A program made the translations under genes and the position numbers. The notes below the pieces were generated by a model. The model searched no databases, was not told where the DNA came from, and was given only the letters and a program-made list of their open reading frames with translations. DNA of 64,000 nucleotides from Lewinella sp. 4G2. Its GTDB lineage: Bacteria; Bacteroidota; Bacteroidia; Chitinophagales; Saprospiraceae. Positions 14,792-23,512 of the stretch are shown in pieces (positions within the stretch are counted from its first letter, which is position 1; every line of letters begins with the position of its first letter). The DNA lies in contig NZ_LVWJ02000011.1 of assembly GCF_001625015.1 (NCBI RefSeq), forward strand, positions 188,501 through 252,500, read 5' to 3'.

Positions 14792-16543
14792 ATGGCAACT
14801 AAGACATTACTCGCAAACCGCGAAATTCACCGTTTCATGTTGATCGCAGCGCTAATCTATTCGGCGTCGAACGGCTTATTCGCTCAAGACTGTGCCAATG
14901 ATGGCACCCCGCCAAGCTTCAGTTGCCAAAGAGCAGTGGTTGATCTTGACGTCAACGGCGAGGGTGATATTTTGAGCACAGACGTCTCTGATGACGTAAT
15001 GGATGACTGTACGCCCATCACCAGTGAGCTAAGCCAAAACCTCTTTGCCTGCGAGGACTTGTCCTTCATTCTGTACAGTAATAACATGGACGAGGACATC
15101 TCCGAATGGTCCTCACGTGGAGGTAACTTTGTCAATGCAGAAAGTTCCGGGGACTGGGGAGGCATTTTTGACGAATACTGGTCCTTCCAAGCCGACAGTG
15201 TAGACCGCGCGTTGACGATGTACAAATCCAGTGGTGGTGATCAAGTATACTGGGACTTTAACCTGCAAAACACTAGTGGGCAGACCATTACTTCCTTTAC
15301 GATCACTTATGATTTGGAGGTTCCCTGGGTACGAACTACCGGATCCTTACGCACTGCGCAAGTGGTTTGGCAAGAGCGCATTGCGGGTGGAAATCCAGTA
15401 AGCATTCTGGGTAGTACGTCCCCAATACTTAATAACCAATCTACCTCGGTCATTGCAACCAGTTGGTTGACCGATGCACAAATGGATGCAGCTAATCTGA
15501 GCGCCCGGAGACTGCGGTTCCTTGTCACTAATCTATCTCTTGCGCCCGGAGACGTTTTTCCCCTGCGGGTAACTTCGATCAATAATAATCCTCGGCGGAA
15601 CATGAACCACGGTATTGATAACCTGGTCATAACCACCAATCTTGGGACCACCACAATTCTAACTGTTGCGGATGGTAACAACAATAGCGACGACTGTTCA
15701 GTGGACGTGGATGTCTTCGATGTTACGGCCCCGCAATTGACTGGCCCCTGCCCCGAGAATCAGACAATAACCGAAGGGGAGGCTTTGGATTACTTAGCCC
15801 CTACCTACGTGGATAATTGTACCGACGTGACGGTGGTCCGCCTTTCCAACCCGGATTTTAGTCCTGGTAGTATGCCGGGAGTAACAGGTACACCCTTCCA
15901 GCTCGTCTACGTTGCTACTGATGCTGTCGGCAATACTAATACTGATTGCAAGTTTTCCGTCACGGTTAACGAGAATCCTGCATTACCCGTCGCTTTGGCT
16001 AATTTTTCCGGTAAAGTCGATAGTAAGGGTGTCACCCTTTTCTGGGAAACGTCCACCGAAAGTGATAATGAGTACTTCACGTTGCTACGCTCGGGTGATG
16101 GGCAGACGTTCGCACCGTTAGCTACCGTCCCGGCGGGAAATTACCCGGGGGCGGCACAGGCCTATACTTACCTCGATGAAGAACCTGGCACCGGAACCGT
16201 TTTCTACCAGCTGACCCAGACCGATCTCGACGGGCAGCAACGGCAGATCGGCACCATAGTGCAAGTCCAGATAAATTGTTGCCACGGTCGATTGATTGAA
16301 GCGGTGTACCCCAACCCGGTGCAGCAAATCCTAAACATTCGGGTTCCTCAGGGTAATTCGCAGTCTACTCGCCCCGAGCTACGGCTACTCGACGCTAGTG
16401 GCCAGCAAAAAAACACCAGTATTAGCGTTGAATATAAAGAAGATCATTTCACAATTGACTTAGGTGCATTGCCCGTGGGCCTCTACTTCCTTGAAATTCG
16501 CACCGGAGGCCTGCGGGAAGTCGAAAGGATCGTCAAACAGTAA
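14792..16543 (+). CDS. T9SS cargo protein with HYR-like domain and type A sorting domain
   Basis: A 583-residue exported protein. An N-terminal signal region (HRFMLIAALIYSASNGLFAQ) is followed by a large beta-rich ectodomain, then a hyalin-repeat-like section at about 310-395 (DVTAPQLTGPCPENQTI...YVDNCTDVTV...YVATDAVGNTN), then a linker. The final ~80 residues carry the type IX secretion signal: EAVYPNPVQQILNI, LRLLDASGQ, LGALPVGLYFLEIRTG, ending VKQ. It should cross the outer membrane by T9SS and be attached or released at the surface; HYR-like domains suggest adhesion. Stand-alone gene, divergent from the gene at 13899-14567. Confidence 0.87.
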   Translation: MATKTLLANREIHRFMLIAALIYSASNGLFAQDCANDGTPPSFSCQRAVVDLDVNGEGDILSTDVSDDVMDDCTPITSELSQNLFACEDLSFILYSNNMDEDISEWSSRGGNFVNAESSGDWGGIFDEYWSFQADSVDRALTMYKSSGGDQVYWDFNLQNTSGQTITSFTITYDLEVPWVRTTGSLRTAQVVWQERIAGGNPVSILGSTSPILNNQSTSVIATSWLTDAQMDAANLSARRLRFLVTNLSLAPGDVFPLRVTSINNNPRRNMNHGIDNLVITTNLGTTTILTVADGNNNSDDCSVDVDVFDVTAPQLTGPCPENQTITEGEALDYLAPTYVDNCTDVTVVRLSNPDFSPGSMPGVTGTPFQLVYVATDAVGNTNTDCKFSVTVNENPALPVALANFSGKVDSKGVTLFWETSTESDNEYFTLLRSGDGQTFAPLATVPAGNYPGAAQAYTYLDEEPGTGTVFYQLTQTDLDGQQRQIGTIVQVQINCCHGRLIEAVYPNPVQQILNIRVPQGNSQSTRPELRLLDASGQQKNTSISVEYKEDHFTIDLGALPVGLYFLEIRTGGLREVERIVKQ

Positions 16544-16860
16544 AGCTGGAGCCACGTCAAGGAGTGAGGTAGTGGACTTTGCTACACAGAGTTTAGAAAC
16601 CCGCAAAGGAGACGAAACAACAGCCATACACGTTCCTCAGACCCTACCCGTATCGGAGGACTGAAAGTGTAATGACTAGTGTGACCTGCCATCACCGAAT
16701 AAAAAAAGTTTGCTGACGGAGAGTACCGACTCCTAGCCACCCGCCCAAACGCAAGAATGGCTACCAAAAGCAAAACTGCTCAGGGTAGCCATTCTCAAGA
16801 CTTGTCGATTGCTCCTAACAACCAACGTATGTTTTAAAAGAGTTGGGGCAGGCCGTGGAC
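16544..16860. other. Gene-free interval with one long hairpin
   Basis: Between the convergent T9SS cargo gene and rpsU. The only structure I see is a 12 bp perfect stem, AGAATGGCTACC (16754-16765) with GGTAGCCATTCT (16784-16795), with an inner AGCA/TGCT pair. It lacks a T run on either strand but is well placed to end both convergent transcripts. Short open frames here have no recognisable content. Confidence 0.6.
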
Positions 16861-17049
16861 CTAGCGCTCACCGTACTTATCCAAACGGTAAGCTGCTTTG
16901 AGCTTCTCCTTGCGGCGTAGGACGCTTGGCTTGGTGAATTCCCGGCGGTTACGCAGTTCGCGGATGACGCGGGTGTTGATGGATTTGCGCTTGTACCGCT
17001 TAAGTGCGCGGTCGATGTTTTCTCCTTCTCGGACGTTGATGATTAGCAT
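16861..17049 (-). CDS. rpsU: 30S ribosomal protein S21
   Basis: A 62-residue basic protein with the S21 signature: MLIINVREGENIDRALKRYKRK, then RELRNRREFTKPSVLRRKEK. S21 sits near the 3' end of 16S rRNA and influences initiation; the Bacteroidota form has been linked to occlusion of the anti-Shine-Dalgarno sequence. Monocistronic, with its own -7 element 54 bp upstream. Confidence 0.97.
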   Translation of the reverse strand: MLIINVREGENIDRALKRYKRKSINTRVIRELRNRREFTKPSVLRRKEKLKAAYRLDKYGER

Positions 17050-17102
17050 GCAGTCAGCATAATTTTAGTGGTTTCTCGGATGAGAATTTAGGAATTGGAG
17101 CG

Positions 17103-17110
17103 CAAAGATA
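17103..17110 (-). promoter_or_regulatory. -7 element (TATCTTTG) of rpsU
   Basis: TATCTTTG on the minus strand is an exact match to the Bacteroidota -7 consensus, giving a leader of about 50 bases before rpsU. Confidence 0.65.
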
Positions 17111-17215
17111 GGGTTTTTTCGGTTGCGGGAAAGGGTTTGGTCTTTTTGAATTGGATTTTTTGCAGAAGCCTTTACTGGGTTTCAGGTCTCTATAGGTATT
17201 AAGTAATCCAAATAC

Positions 17216-17285
17216 GGTGCTTTGGTATTTTGGTGCTTTGGATCCAACGCACCAAAATACCAAAGCACCAAATCACCAAATCACC
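17216..17285. repeat. Long perfect hairpin repeat (21 bp stem)
   Basis: A 21 bp perfect stem, 17216-17236 with 17249-17269, made of the words TTTGG, GGTGC and TATTTTGG, with a 12 base loop. A tail of AATCACCA-type words follows to about 17285, directly after the stop codon end of the histidine kinase gene. The core TGGTGCTTTGGTATTTTGG is repeated exactly in the hairpin at 19760-19815. Confidence 0.9.
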
Positions 17286-17287
17286 AA

Positions 17288-18385
17288 TCACTCTGCCTTA
17301 GCCAACGTAATCCCAAACGTACTCCCCAGCCCCACCGAGCTCCTAACGTTGATCGTCTGGTGGTGCGCCTCAATAATGTGCTTGACAATACTCAGGCCCA
17401 GGCCGGACCCACCCTTCTGCCGGCTACGGCTCTTATCCACCCGGTAGAAACGGTCGAACACGTGGGGGACGTGCTTTTCGGGGATACCGATTCCGTTGTC
17501 CGCTACTTCACAGAGGATGTAGGTCTCCATGTCGTAAAAGCCAATCTTCGTGTGGCCCTGTTCGTTGCCGTACTTGAGCGAATTATTGACGAGATTGATA
17601 ATTACCTGGCGGATACTCTCGCGATCGGCCCTTACCATGAATCCTGCGTCAGCGCCCTCTTTGAATCCTAACTGTACGCCCACGTCCTTACTCTTGAGGT
17701 CCAACTCCTCCAGTACTTCGGCGGCTAAATCGCGGATGTTGAAGACCTCCATATCGAGGATCAACTCCCCACTCTCCAATCGGGAAATGGCGCTGAGGTC
17801 TTCGACGATCGTTTGCAGCCGCTCCACGTTGCGCGCCGCCTTGCGGAGGAATTTGCGAACGAATTTTTGGTTGTCCATCACCGATTCGTCATCCAGGATG
17901 GTATGGAGGTAGCCCTGAATGTTGAAAATCGGCGTTTTGAGCTCGTGGCTGATGTCCCCAATGTAGCGGCGGCGGTACTTGGCGAAATCTTCGTACTGGT
18001 TCATCTCCCGCTCTTTGACGGCGGCCCATTCCTGGACCTCTTTCTCGACGTCGTCAATGATGGGTTGGTCCAGCACGTTCAGGTCCCGCTTAGCTTCGGC
18101 CCCTACTTTTTGGTTGTGGATGGTCTTGTAAATGAGTTTGATCTTGCGGTAGATGTACCGGTCGAGGTAACTCAGGACGATTAGGTAAGAGCAGATAAAG
18201 CTGCCCAGTAAATCCAGTGGCAGCACCCACCAAACGAAGTTGGCGCCCATGAACCCCGCCAGCAGTAAGACGACCCCACCATTGGCGGCGGTAATGGCCA
18301 GGGCCGCACGGGTAGCAATTTGCCGGGGTGTACTGTTTTTCAATCTGCTATCAGCATTACGATCGGTGAAGGGGAAACGTGCCAT
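17288..18385 (-). CDS. Sensor histidine kinase, PhoR-like
   Basis: A 365-residue membrane kinase. Two hydrophobic segments lie at about residues 27-46 and 48-72 with almost no periplasmic loop between them. A coiled linker and a HisKA domain follow, with the phosphoacceptor H147 (GDISHELKTPIF). The ATPase domain has N box INLVNNSLKYG, G1 VADNGIGIPE and G2 KGGSGLGLSIVKH. The tiny sensor loop suggests sensing within the membrane or through a partner rather than direct ligand binding. It is the second gene of a unit with the response regulator upstream (three bases between them). Confidence 0.93.
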   Translation of the reverse strand: MARFPFTDRNADSRLKNSTPRQIATRAALAITAANGGVVLLLAGFMGANFVWWVLPLDLLGSFICSYLIVLSYLDRYIYRKIKLIYKTIHNQKVGAEAKRDLNVLDQPIIDDVEKEVQEWAAVKEREMNQYEDFAKYRRRYIGDISHELKTPIFNIQGYLHTILDDESVMDNQKFVRKFLRKAARNVERLQTIVEDLSAISRLESGELILDMEVFNIRDLAAEVLEELDLKSKDVGVQLGFKEGADAGFMVRADRESIRQVIINLVNNSLKYGNEQGHTKIGFYDMETYILCEVADNGIGIPEKHVPHVFDRFYRVDKSRSRQKGGSGLGLSIVKHIIEAHHQTINVRSSVGLGSTFGITLAKAE

Positions 18386-18388
18386 TCC

Positions 18389-19084
18389 TTAAAAGACAAA
18401 TTTGTAGCCAATGCCCTTGATGGTCTTAATGTAGTGCTCCCCTAACTTTTCCCGCAGTTTACGGATGTGCACGTCGATGGTTCGGTTACCCACGATGACG
18501 TCCGTGCCCCAAACGCGGTTGAAGATCTCATCGCGGCTAAAGACCTTTCCCGGCTTTGACGCCAACAGCGTGAGTAGGTCAAATTCCTTTTTGGCCAGCT
18601 CAATGGTTTCCTTGCCCCGACGGACAACGACTTGCTCGAGGTCGATCACCAAATCGCCGATACTGATACTGGTCACCTCTTCCTGACTCTCGGAACGTTC
18701 GTTGCGGCGGAGTAATGCCTTGATGCGACTCAAGAGTACGCGGGGGCGGATGGGTTTGGTGATGTAGTCATCCCCCCCATTATCGAGGGCAGCGATTTGG
18801 GAATAATCCTCCTCCCGGGCCGTTAGAAAAGTAATGATGGTGTTCTTGAACTTAGGTTTCGCCCGGAGCTGGCGGCAGACCTCTACCCCATCCATGATCG
18901 GCATCATGATGTCCAGCACGATGAGGTCCGGCTCCACGGCTTCGGCTCTTTTGAGCCCTTCTTCTCCGTTGGAGGCGGTAAAGACTTCGTAGCCCTCGCG
19001 GGTAAGATTGTACTCCAGGATTTCGAGGATGTCGGGCTCGTCGTCCACTAAAAGGATCTTACCGGAAGTAGGGGTACTGCTCAT
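18389..19084 (-). CDS. Response regulator, OmpR/PhoB family
   Basis: A 231-residue regulator. The receiver domain has the acidic pair DDEPD, the phospho-acceptor D58 (LIVLDIMMPIMDG), and the conserved Thr and Lys (FLTARE; YITKPIRP). The C-terminal winged helix (about 130-231) contains LTKKEFDLL-type AKKEFDLLTLLAS, VFSRDEIFNRVWG and TIDVHIRKLREKLG. It would bind DNA when phosphorylated by the kinase encoded immediately downstream. In Bacteroidota such PhoB/PhoR-like pairs are usual; phosphate control is the classical role but is not shown here. Confidence 0.93.
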   Translation of the reverse strand: MSSTPTSGKILLVDDEPDILEILEYNLTREGYEVFTASNGEEGLKRAEAVEPDLIVLDIMMPIMDGVEVCRQLRAKPKFKNTIITFLTAREEDYSQIAALDNGGDDYITKPIRPRVLLSRIKALLRRNERSESQEEVTSISIGDLVIDLEQVVVRRGKETIELAKKEFDLLTLLASKPGKVFSRDEIFNRVWGTDVIVGNRTIDVHIRKLREKLGEHYIKTIKGIGYKFVF

Positions 19085-19190
19085 CTTGCGTTAATTTTCG
19101 GAAAACACTAATCGCATAGTCCAACACAAATCTAGCCGATATCGTTTCCCTCGGGGTTAACTCACCGTTAAGCCTCCATTCCCGTTAGCT

Positions 19191-19688
19191 ATGAAAACAC
19201 TCTACTTCGTCCGCCACGCCAAGTCCAGTTGGAAAGACTTCAACCTGCGGGACCACGACCGGCCCCTCAATTCCCGGGGCAAGCGCGACGCGCCGAAAAT
19301 GGCCGCACGCCTCGTCGCCCTGGCGGGAGCACCGGATGGCTTACTCACCTCCACCGCAAAACGCGCCAAAACCACCGCCCGCAGTTTCCGCGAAGCTGCC
19401 GGGCTAAGCAAGGACGCCGTCTTGGAGCGGGAAGAACTTTACCACGCCGCGCCCCGCGAAATCGAAGCGGTCATCAAGGAACTTCCCGCGGATTGGGATA
19501 CCGTTTTCGTCTTCGGCCACAACCCGGGTTATACGGACTTAGCCAATCGGTTGATCAATAATGGGTACATCGACAACGTCCCCACCTGCGGCATCGTCGA
19601 AGCCACCAGCGACGTTGCAAAGTGGAGAGATTTCAAACTGAGCGAGGCACGCCGGGGCCGGTTTTTGTATCCGAAGGATGGGGGGTGA
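19191..19688 (+). CDS. sixA: Phosphohistidine phosphatase, SixA-like
   Basis: A 165-residue histidine phosphatase. The catalytic RHA motif lies at the N-terminus (LYFVRHAKSSWKDF), followed by DRPLNSRGKRDAP, the LLTSTAKRAKTTA phosphate-pocket segment and the second histidine in VFVFGHNPGYTDLANRL. SixA removes phosphate from histidine phosphotransfer domains or related phosphohistidines. It is divergent from the response regulator gene with 106 bp between, so a link to that pair is plausible but not shown. Confidence 0.9.
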   Translation: MKTLYFVRHAKSSWKDFNLRDHDRPLNSRGKRDAPKMAARLVALAGAPDGLLTSTAKRAKTTARSFREAAGLSKDAVLEREELYHAAPREIEAVIKELPADWDTVFVFGHNPGYTDLANRLINNGYIDNVPTCGIVEATSDVAKWRDFKLSEARRGRFLYPKDGG

Positions 19689-19753
19689 GTGTGCTGCCCA
19701 TTTCATGGTCTCTACTTGATAAGGACTCCTCCTGCACTCCAGTTTCCTTAATA

Positions 19754-19816
19754 GTACTTTGGTGCTTTGGTATTTTGGATCAAAAGCACCAAAGCACCAA
19801 AATACCAAAGCACCAC
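19754..19816. repeat. Long perfect hairpin repeat (19 bp stem)
   Basis: TGGTGCTTTGGTATTTTGG at 19760-19778 pairs perfectly with 19797-19815, with further CACCAAAG words in the loop. It shares the exact 19-mer with the hairpin at 17216. It lies between sixA and the DUF4296 gene. Confidence 0.9.
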
Positions 19817-19839
19817 ACCCTTTCACCGTAAAATAGCCC

Positions 19840-20172
19840 ATGCTCAAACCACTCCTCCTTACCCTCCCCCCCCTACTGTTCCTCGCAACCGCCTGCACCA
19901 CCGACACCCCCGGCCCCATCCCCGTCGACGCTGACCGACTCGTACCCATGCTCGCCGAGATGCACCTGGCCGAGTCCCTGGTTACGGAGGTCCCCGTGGT
20001 ATTGCGGGATTCGATGCGGGAGGTATTTTACGACGGCGTCCTTTCGGAGCACGGCAGCACGCAGGAGGAATTCGATAGTTTGATGTGGATTGTCCGCCAG
20101 GAGCCGGCGTGGGTGGATAGCCTCTACGTCCGCGCCGGGGCCTATCTGGCCGAGCGTTCAACGCAGCAGTAA
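19840..20172 (+). CDS. DUF4296 lipoprotein
   Basis: A 110-residue probable lipoprotein. The signal peptide ends in a lipobox, FLATAC, giving a lipidated cysteine at about residue 19. The mature part has the DUF4296 pattern LVPMLAEMHLAESLV...FYDGVLSEHGSTQEEFDSLMWIVRQEP. The family is restricted to Bacteroidota and has no known function; it is often next to genes of cell-envelope or DNA metabolism. Here it precedes dnaX by 81 bp. Confidence 0.85.
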   Translation: MLKPLLLTLPPLLFLATACTTDTPGPIPVDADRLVPMLAEMHLAESLVTEVPVVLRDSMREVFYDGVLSEHGSTQEEFDSLMWIVRQEPAWVDSLYVRAGAYLAERSTQQ

Positions 20173-20253
20173 CTAGGGGTAGACAATAAATCTTAAGCTC
20201 CCCACCAGTTGTTGTTCGGTTAACGTATCCAGGGTCCTTATCTTCGCCGTCCT

Positions 20254-22002
20254 ATGTCAAAATTCGTCGTCTCCGCCCGCAAGTATCGCCCCGTCAAGTT
20301 CGATGAGGTCGTTGGCCAGCAGCACGTGTCCCAAACACTGAAGAATGCGCTGCAGACGGACCACCTCGCGCACGCCTTCCTCTTCTGTGGGCCACGGGGA
20401 GTGGGTAAGACAACGAGCGCACGAATACTGGCCAAAGTCCTGAACTGTCAGAACCGTACGGAAGACTACGAACCTTGCAATGAGTGTTCCAGTTGCGTAT
20501 CGTTCAACAATAATGCATCCCTGAATATCACGGAGTTAGATGCAGCGAGCAACAACTCCGTTGATCACATCCGTGCCCTCACCGAGCAGGTTCGGTTTCA
20601 GCCGCAGGAGGGGGAATATAAGGTGTTCATCATTGATGAGGTCCACATGCTCAGCCAGGCGGCCTTCAACGCTTTTCTAAAGACACTGGAGGAGCCGCCG
20701 CCCTACGCCATCTTCATTTTGGCCACGACGGAGAAGCACAAGATCATCCCCACCATCCTCTCCCGGTGCCAGGTCTTCGACTTCAAACGCATCCAGCCGA
20801 AGGACATCATTACCCACCTGCAGGACATCTGCCAGCAGGAAGGGATTGCCGCCGAGGATGACGCCCTGCACATCATCGCTCAGAAGGCGGATGGCGCCCT
20901 GCGGGATGCGCTTTCCATCTTCGACCGCATCGTTTCCTTCAGCGGTAAATCAATCACCTACGAGGCCGTCATTGAGAACCTCAATGTGCTCGATTACGAC
21001 TACTTCTTCCGCGCCATCGACTACGTGCTGACGGAAGACCGTTCGGGAATGCTCCTGCTCTTTGACGAAGTGTTGCGTAAGGGTTTCGATGAAGACCTCT
21101 TCCTCAACGGTCTGGCCGCTCACGTCCGCGACCTACTCGTTTGTAAGGAGCCCAAGACGCTCAAACTGCTCGAGGTTGGGCAGCGTTTGCGCGATCGGTA
21201 CCAGCAGCAGGCTACTATCAGCCCCGCTAACCTCTTGCTCACCGTTTTGCAGATCTGTAACGAATGTGATCTGGAGTTCCGCATGGCCCGCAACAAGCGG
21301 CTCCACGTGGAGATGAGCCTCCTCAAAATGACGGCGGTCCGGCGGGCTTACCGGAGTGTCGGTAGCCCGGAGGTATCCCTTCCCCCACCCAACCCGGCAC
21401 CTGCGGCAGCGCCCGTATCCTCCGCACCAAGCGAGGAAAAAAAAAGCCCTGAAGCCACCCGTACCGTAGCCGCAACCGGCGTGCCCGGCGGTGAATCCGT
21501 GGCCGATACCAGCGACCCAACGCTGGACGCCCCTACCCCACCTTTGGCGCCGACCGCCTTTAAAACGGTGGATCTCGCGGCAATGATGGCGGCTACCAAA
21601 CAAGAGTTGGAAACCGTGGACGAGCGCGAGTATCCGGCTCTTAATCCAGAAAATCTGGAGGCAGCGCTGCAGCAATTTCGCAAGGATAACGCCGGCTCCA
21701 CCTTCGTACTCATGCTCGGCCAAACCGTTTCGGAACTCGGGGAGAACGAGGTAATTTTCAAGGCCGGCTCCCAGCGCGTCATGGCCACCCTGCGCGGAAA
21801 TACCAGCCTGATCAAATTCCTGCGCGACCACTTCGGGCAGCCGACCCTGGCCATGAAACTGGCCGTGGATGAGACCATGAAGCCGGAGACCACCCAGGTA
21901 AAAAAGCGCCTTACCGCCCGCGATAAATTCCTGGCCATGCGCCAGAAAAACCCCGAGATCGACGACCTCCGCAAGCTCTTTGATCTTCGCCCCGAAGAGT
22001 AG
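20254..22002 (+). CDS. dnaX: DNA polymerase III gamma/tau subunit
   Basis: A 582-residue clamp-loader subunit. The AAA+ domain carries CGPRGVGKTTSARILAK (Walker A), four zinc-binding cysteines (CQNRTEDYEPCNECSSC), VFIIDEVHMLS (Walker B) and TILSRCQVFDF (sensor/SRC). A Pro/Ala/Ser-rich linker at about residues 370-440 leads to a C-terminal tau-like region. It loads the sliding clamp and links replicase halves. The linker contains one exact copy (21396-21414) of the 19 bp dispersed motif. No programmed frameshift signal was evident to me. Confidence 0.96.
   Translation: MSKFVVSARKYRPVKFDEVVGQQHVSQTLKNALQTDHLAHAFLFCGPRGVGKTTSARILAKVLNCQNRTEDYEPCNECSSCVSFNNNASLNITELDAASNNSVDHIRALTEQVRFQPQEGEYKVFIIDEVHMLSQAAFNAFLKTLEEPPPYAIFILATTEKHKIIPTILSRCQVFDFKRIQPKDIITHLQDICQQEGIAAEDDALHIIAQKADGALRDALSIFDRIVSFSGKSITYEAVIENLNVLDYDYFFRAIDYVLTEDRSGMLLLFDEVLRKGFDEDLFLNGLAAHVRDLLVCKEPKTLKLLEVGQRLRDRYQQQATISPANLLLTVLQICNECDLEFRMARNKRLHVEMSLLKMTAVRRAYRSVGSPEVSLPPPNPAPAAAPVSSAPSEEKKSPEATRTVAATGVPGGESVADTSDPTLDAPTPPLAPTAFKTVDLAAMMAATKQELETVDEREYPALNPENLEAALQQFRKDNAGSTFVLMLGQTVSELGENEVIFKAGSQRVMATLRGNTSLIKFLRDHFGQPTLAMKLAVDETMKPETTQVKKRLTARDKFLAMRQKNPEIDDLRKLFDLRPEE
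21396..21414 (+). repeat. Dispersed motif copy in the dnaX linker
   Basis: GGCACCTGCGGCAGCGCCC. The identical 19-mer, in the opposite orientation, is at 34498-34516 in noncoding DNA; 18 bases of it are at 53123-53140. Variants are at 17643, 27038, 56388 and, weaker, 8528 and 61043. Confidence 0.8.
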
Positions 22003-22059
22003 CCCCGCCCACCAAAATCGAGGCTTACGGCATCTGCCCGGCAAGCAACACCAATCATC

Positions 22060-22578
22060 ATGTCCAACAAAAAGACGCGTCGGGAGACCCCCGCCGTGAA
22101 CGCCGGCTCCATGGCCGATATCGCCTTTCTGCTCCTCATTTTCTTCCTCGTCACTACCACCATCGCCGAAGAAAAGGGCGTCCTCGTAAAATTGCCAGAG
22201 TGGTCCACTGATGAGATCACCGAGCCGTATCCGGAGGAAAAAGTAATGACCGTGCTCATCAACAAAGACAATGAGCTCCAAATTGAGGACGAGTTAGTGG
22301 CGCTGCCGCAGGTGCGGGGTTTGTTGGTCGACCACCTCCGCAAACCGGGGGCCCAACCGGGCGAACGCATCGTATCCCTCCGCCACGACCGGGGGACGGC
22401 CTACGCCAAGTATCTCGCCGTATACGATGAACTGAAAGCCGGCTACCACGAACTGTGGGACGAGCTATCGCTGAAAAGATATGGGGTCCGCTACGACCTG
22501 CTGGACAAAGCTCAGCAAACGGACATCCGCCAGGCCATCCCAATGGTCATCAGCGAAGCGGAGCCAACGGAGGTGTAA
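22060..22578 (+). CDS. ExbD/TolR family biopolymer transport protein
   Basis: A 172-residue inner-membrane protein. A basic N-terminus is followed by one membrane segment with the conserved aspartate (SMADIAFLLLIFFLVTTTI) and a periplasmic domain. ExbD-type proteins work with ExbB/MotA-like proteins to use the proton gradient for TonB or Tol systems. No exbB adjoins it here; it follows dnaX by 57 bp on the same strand. The periplasmic part is longer than in typical ExbD, as is usual in Bacteroidota. Confidence 0.9.
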   Translation: MSNKKTRRETPAVNAGSMADIAFLLLIFFLVTTTIAEEKGVLVKLPEWSTDEITEPYPEEKVMTVLINKDNELQIEDELVALPQVRGLLVDHLRKPGAQPGERIVSLRHDRGTAYAKYLAVYDELKAGYHELWDELSLKRYGVRYDLLDKAQQTDIRQAIPMVISEAEPTEV

Positions 22579-22696
22579 GGAAGGCGACCGGACGGCGGAT
22601 TAGTCGGACATCCCCTCAGCCTCGGATAATGTGTACTTTGGCTAGCCGTTTCCTTTTGGTTTACAGTAAGTTTGAATCCACCAATCCTCCTTCCCA

Positions 22697-23512
22697 TTGC
22701 GCTACCTATCCCTGTGCTTACTTGTTAGCCTACTGCTAAGCGGAGCCAGTGCCTTTGCGCAGTCAGTAGCGGATACAACGGTTTCCCCCTACCACCTTTC
22801 CTTAAAGCGGGAGGCGATCTACCTCGGCCTGGGGACGTTGATGACCGGCGGCGCTATTGTCTTTCAGGAGCGGGTACCCGAAACGCTCCTGGGCCAACTC
22901 CAAATCCAGGATTTCGGGGAGAACAACTTTCTTGACCGCTCCCTCGGCGGCCTGGAAGAACGGACGCCGGCCCGCAAACTCAGTGATAAGTTCCTGAACT
23001 TCAACGCCGGCCTGCCCCTGGCGCTCGCCCTGGGTAAACGGACGCGCAAGGACCTCCCTAAAATTGCTCTTCTCTACACCGAAACAATGGCCCTGACGGG
23101 TGGGATCACCGGCCTGACTAAGGTCACCTTCCTCCGCGCCCGACCCTACGTACTGAACGACAATTGGGACCCGCAACGCGAATTGAAGTCCGGAGACCGG
23201 GCGAGTTTAATCTCCGGCCATACGTCCCTTTCCGCCGCAGGAACCTTCTTCTTCGCCCGCGTCTTTGCGGATTACTACCCTGACAGCAAATTGAAACCCT
23301 ACGTCTGGGTACTGGCGGCGGGCTTACCGGCGGCAACGGGTTACCTGCGGATCCGTGCGGCGAAGCATTACCCAACGGACGTTCTGGCGGGCTACGCCGT
23401 TGGGGCTACGGTTGGTTATCTGGTGCCCGCGCTGCACAAAAAGGCCATCTTGCCGCGCGGGCTACGGGTGAGCGGTGGCGCTACCGGTGTGTACCTGAAC
23501 TACCGATTCTAG
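22697..23512 (+). CDS. PAP2 family phosphatase
   Basis: A 271-residue exported or membrane-associated acid phosphatase. The start is a TTG followed by a signal-like LCLLVSLLLSGASAFAQ. The three PAP2 motifs are present: KVTFLRARPYV, LISGHTSLSAAG and RIRAAKHYPTDVLAG. Likely substrates are lipid phosphates such as undecaprenyl pyrophosphate or phosphatidyl phosphates at the membrane surface. An ATG start is not available near the signal peptide, so the TTG is the best choice. Confidence 0.86.
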   Translation: MRYLSLCLLVSLLLSGASAFAQSVADTTVSPYHLSLKREAIYLGLGTLMTGGAIVFQERVPETLLGQLQIQDFGENNFLDRSLGGLEERTPARKLSDKFLNFNAGLPLALALGKRTRKDLPKIALLYTETMALTGGITGLTKVTFLRARPYVLNDNWDPQRELKSGDRASLISGHTSLSAAGTFFFARVFADYYPDSKLKPYVWVLAAGLPAATGYLRIRAAKHYPTDVLAGYAVGATVGYLVPALHKKAILPRGLRVSGGATGVYLNYRF

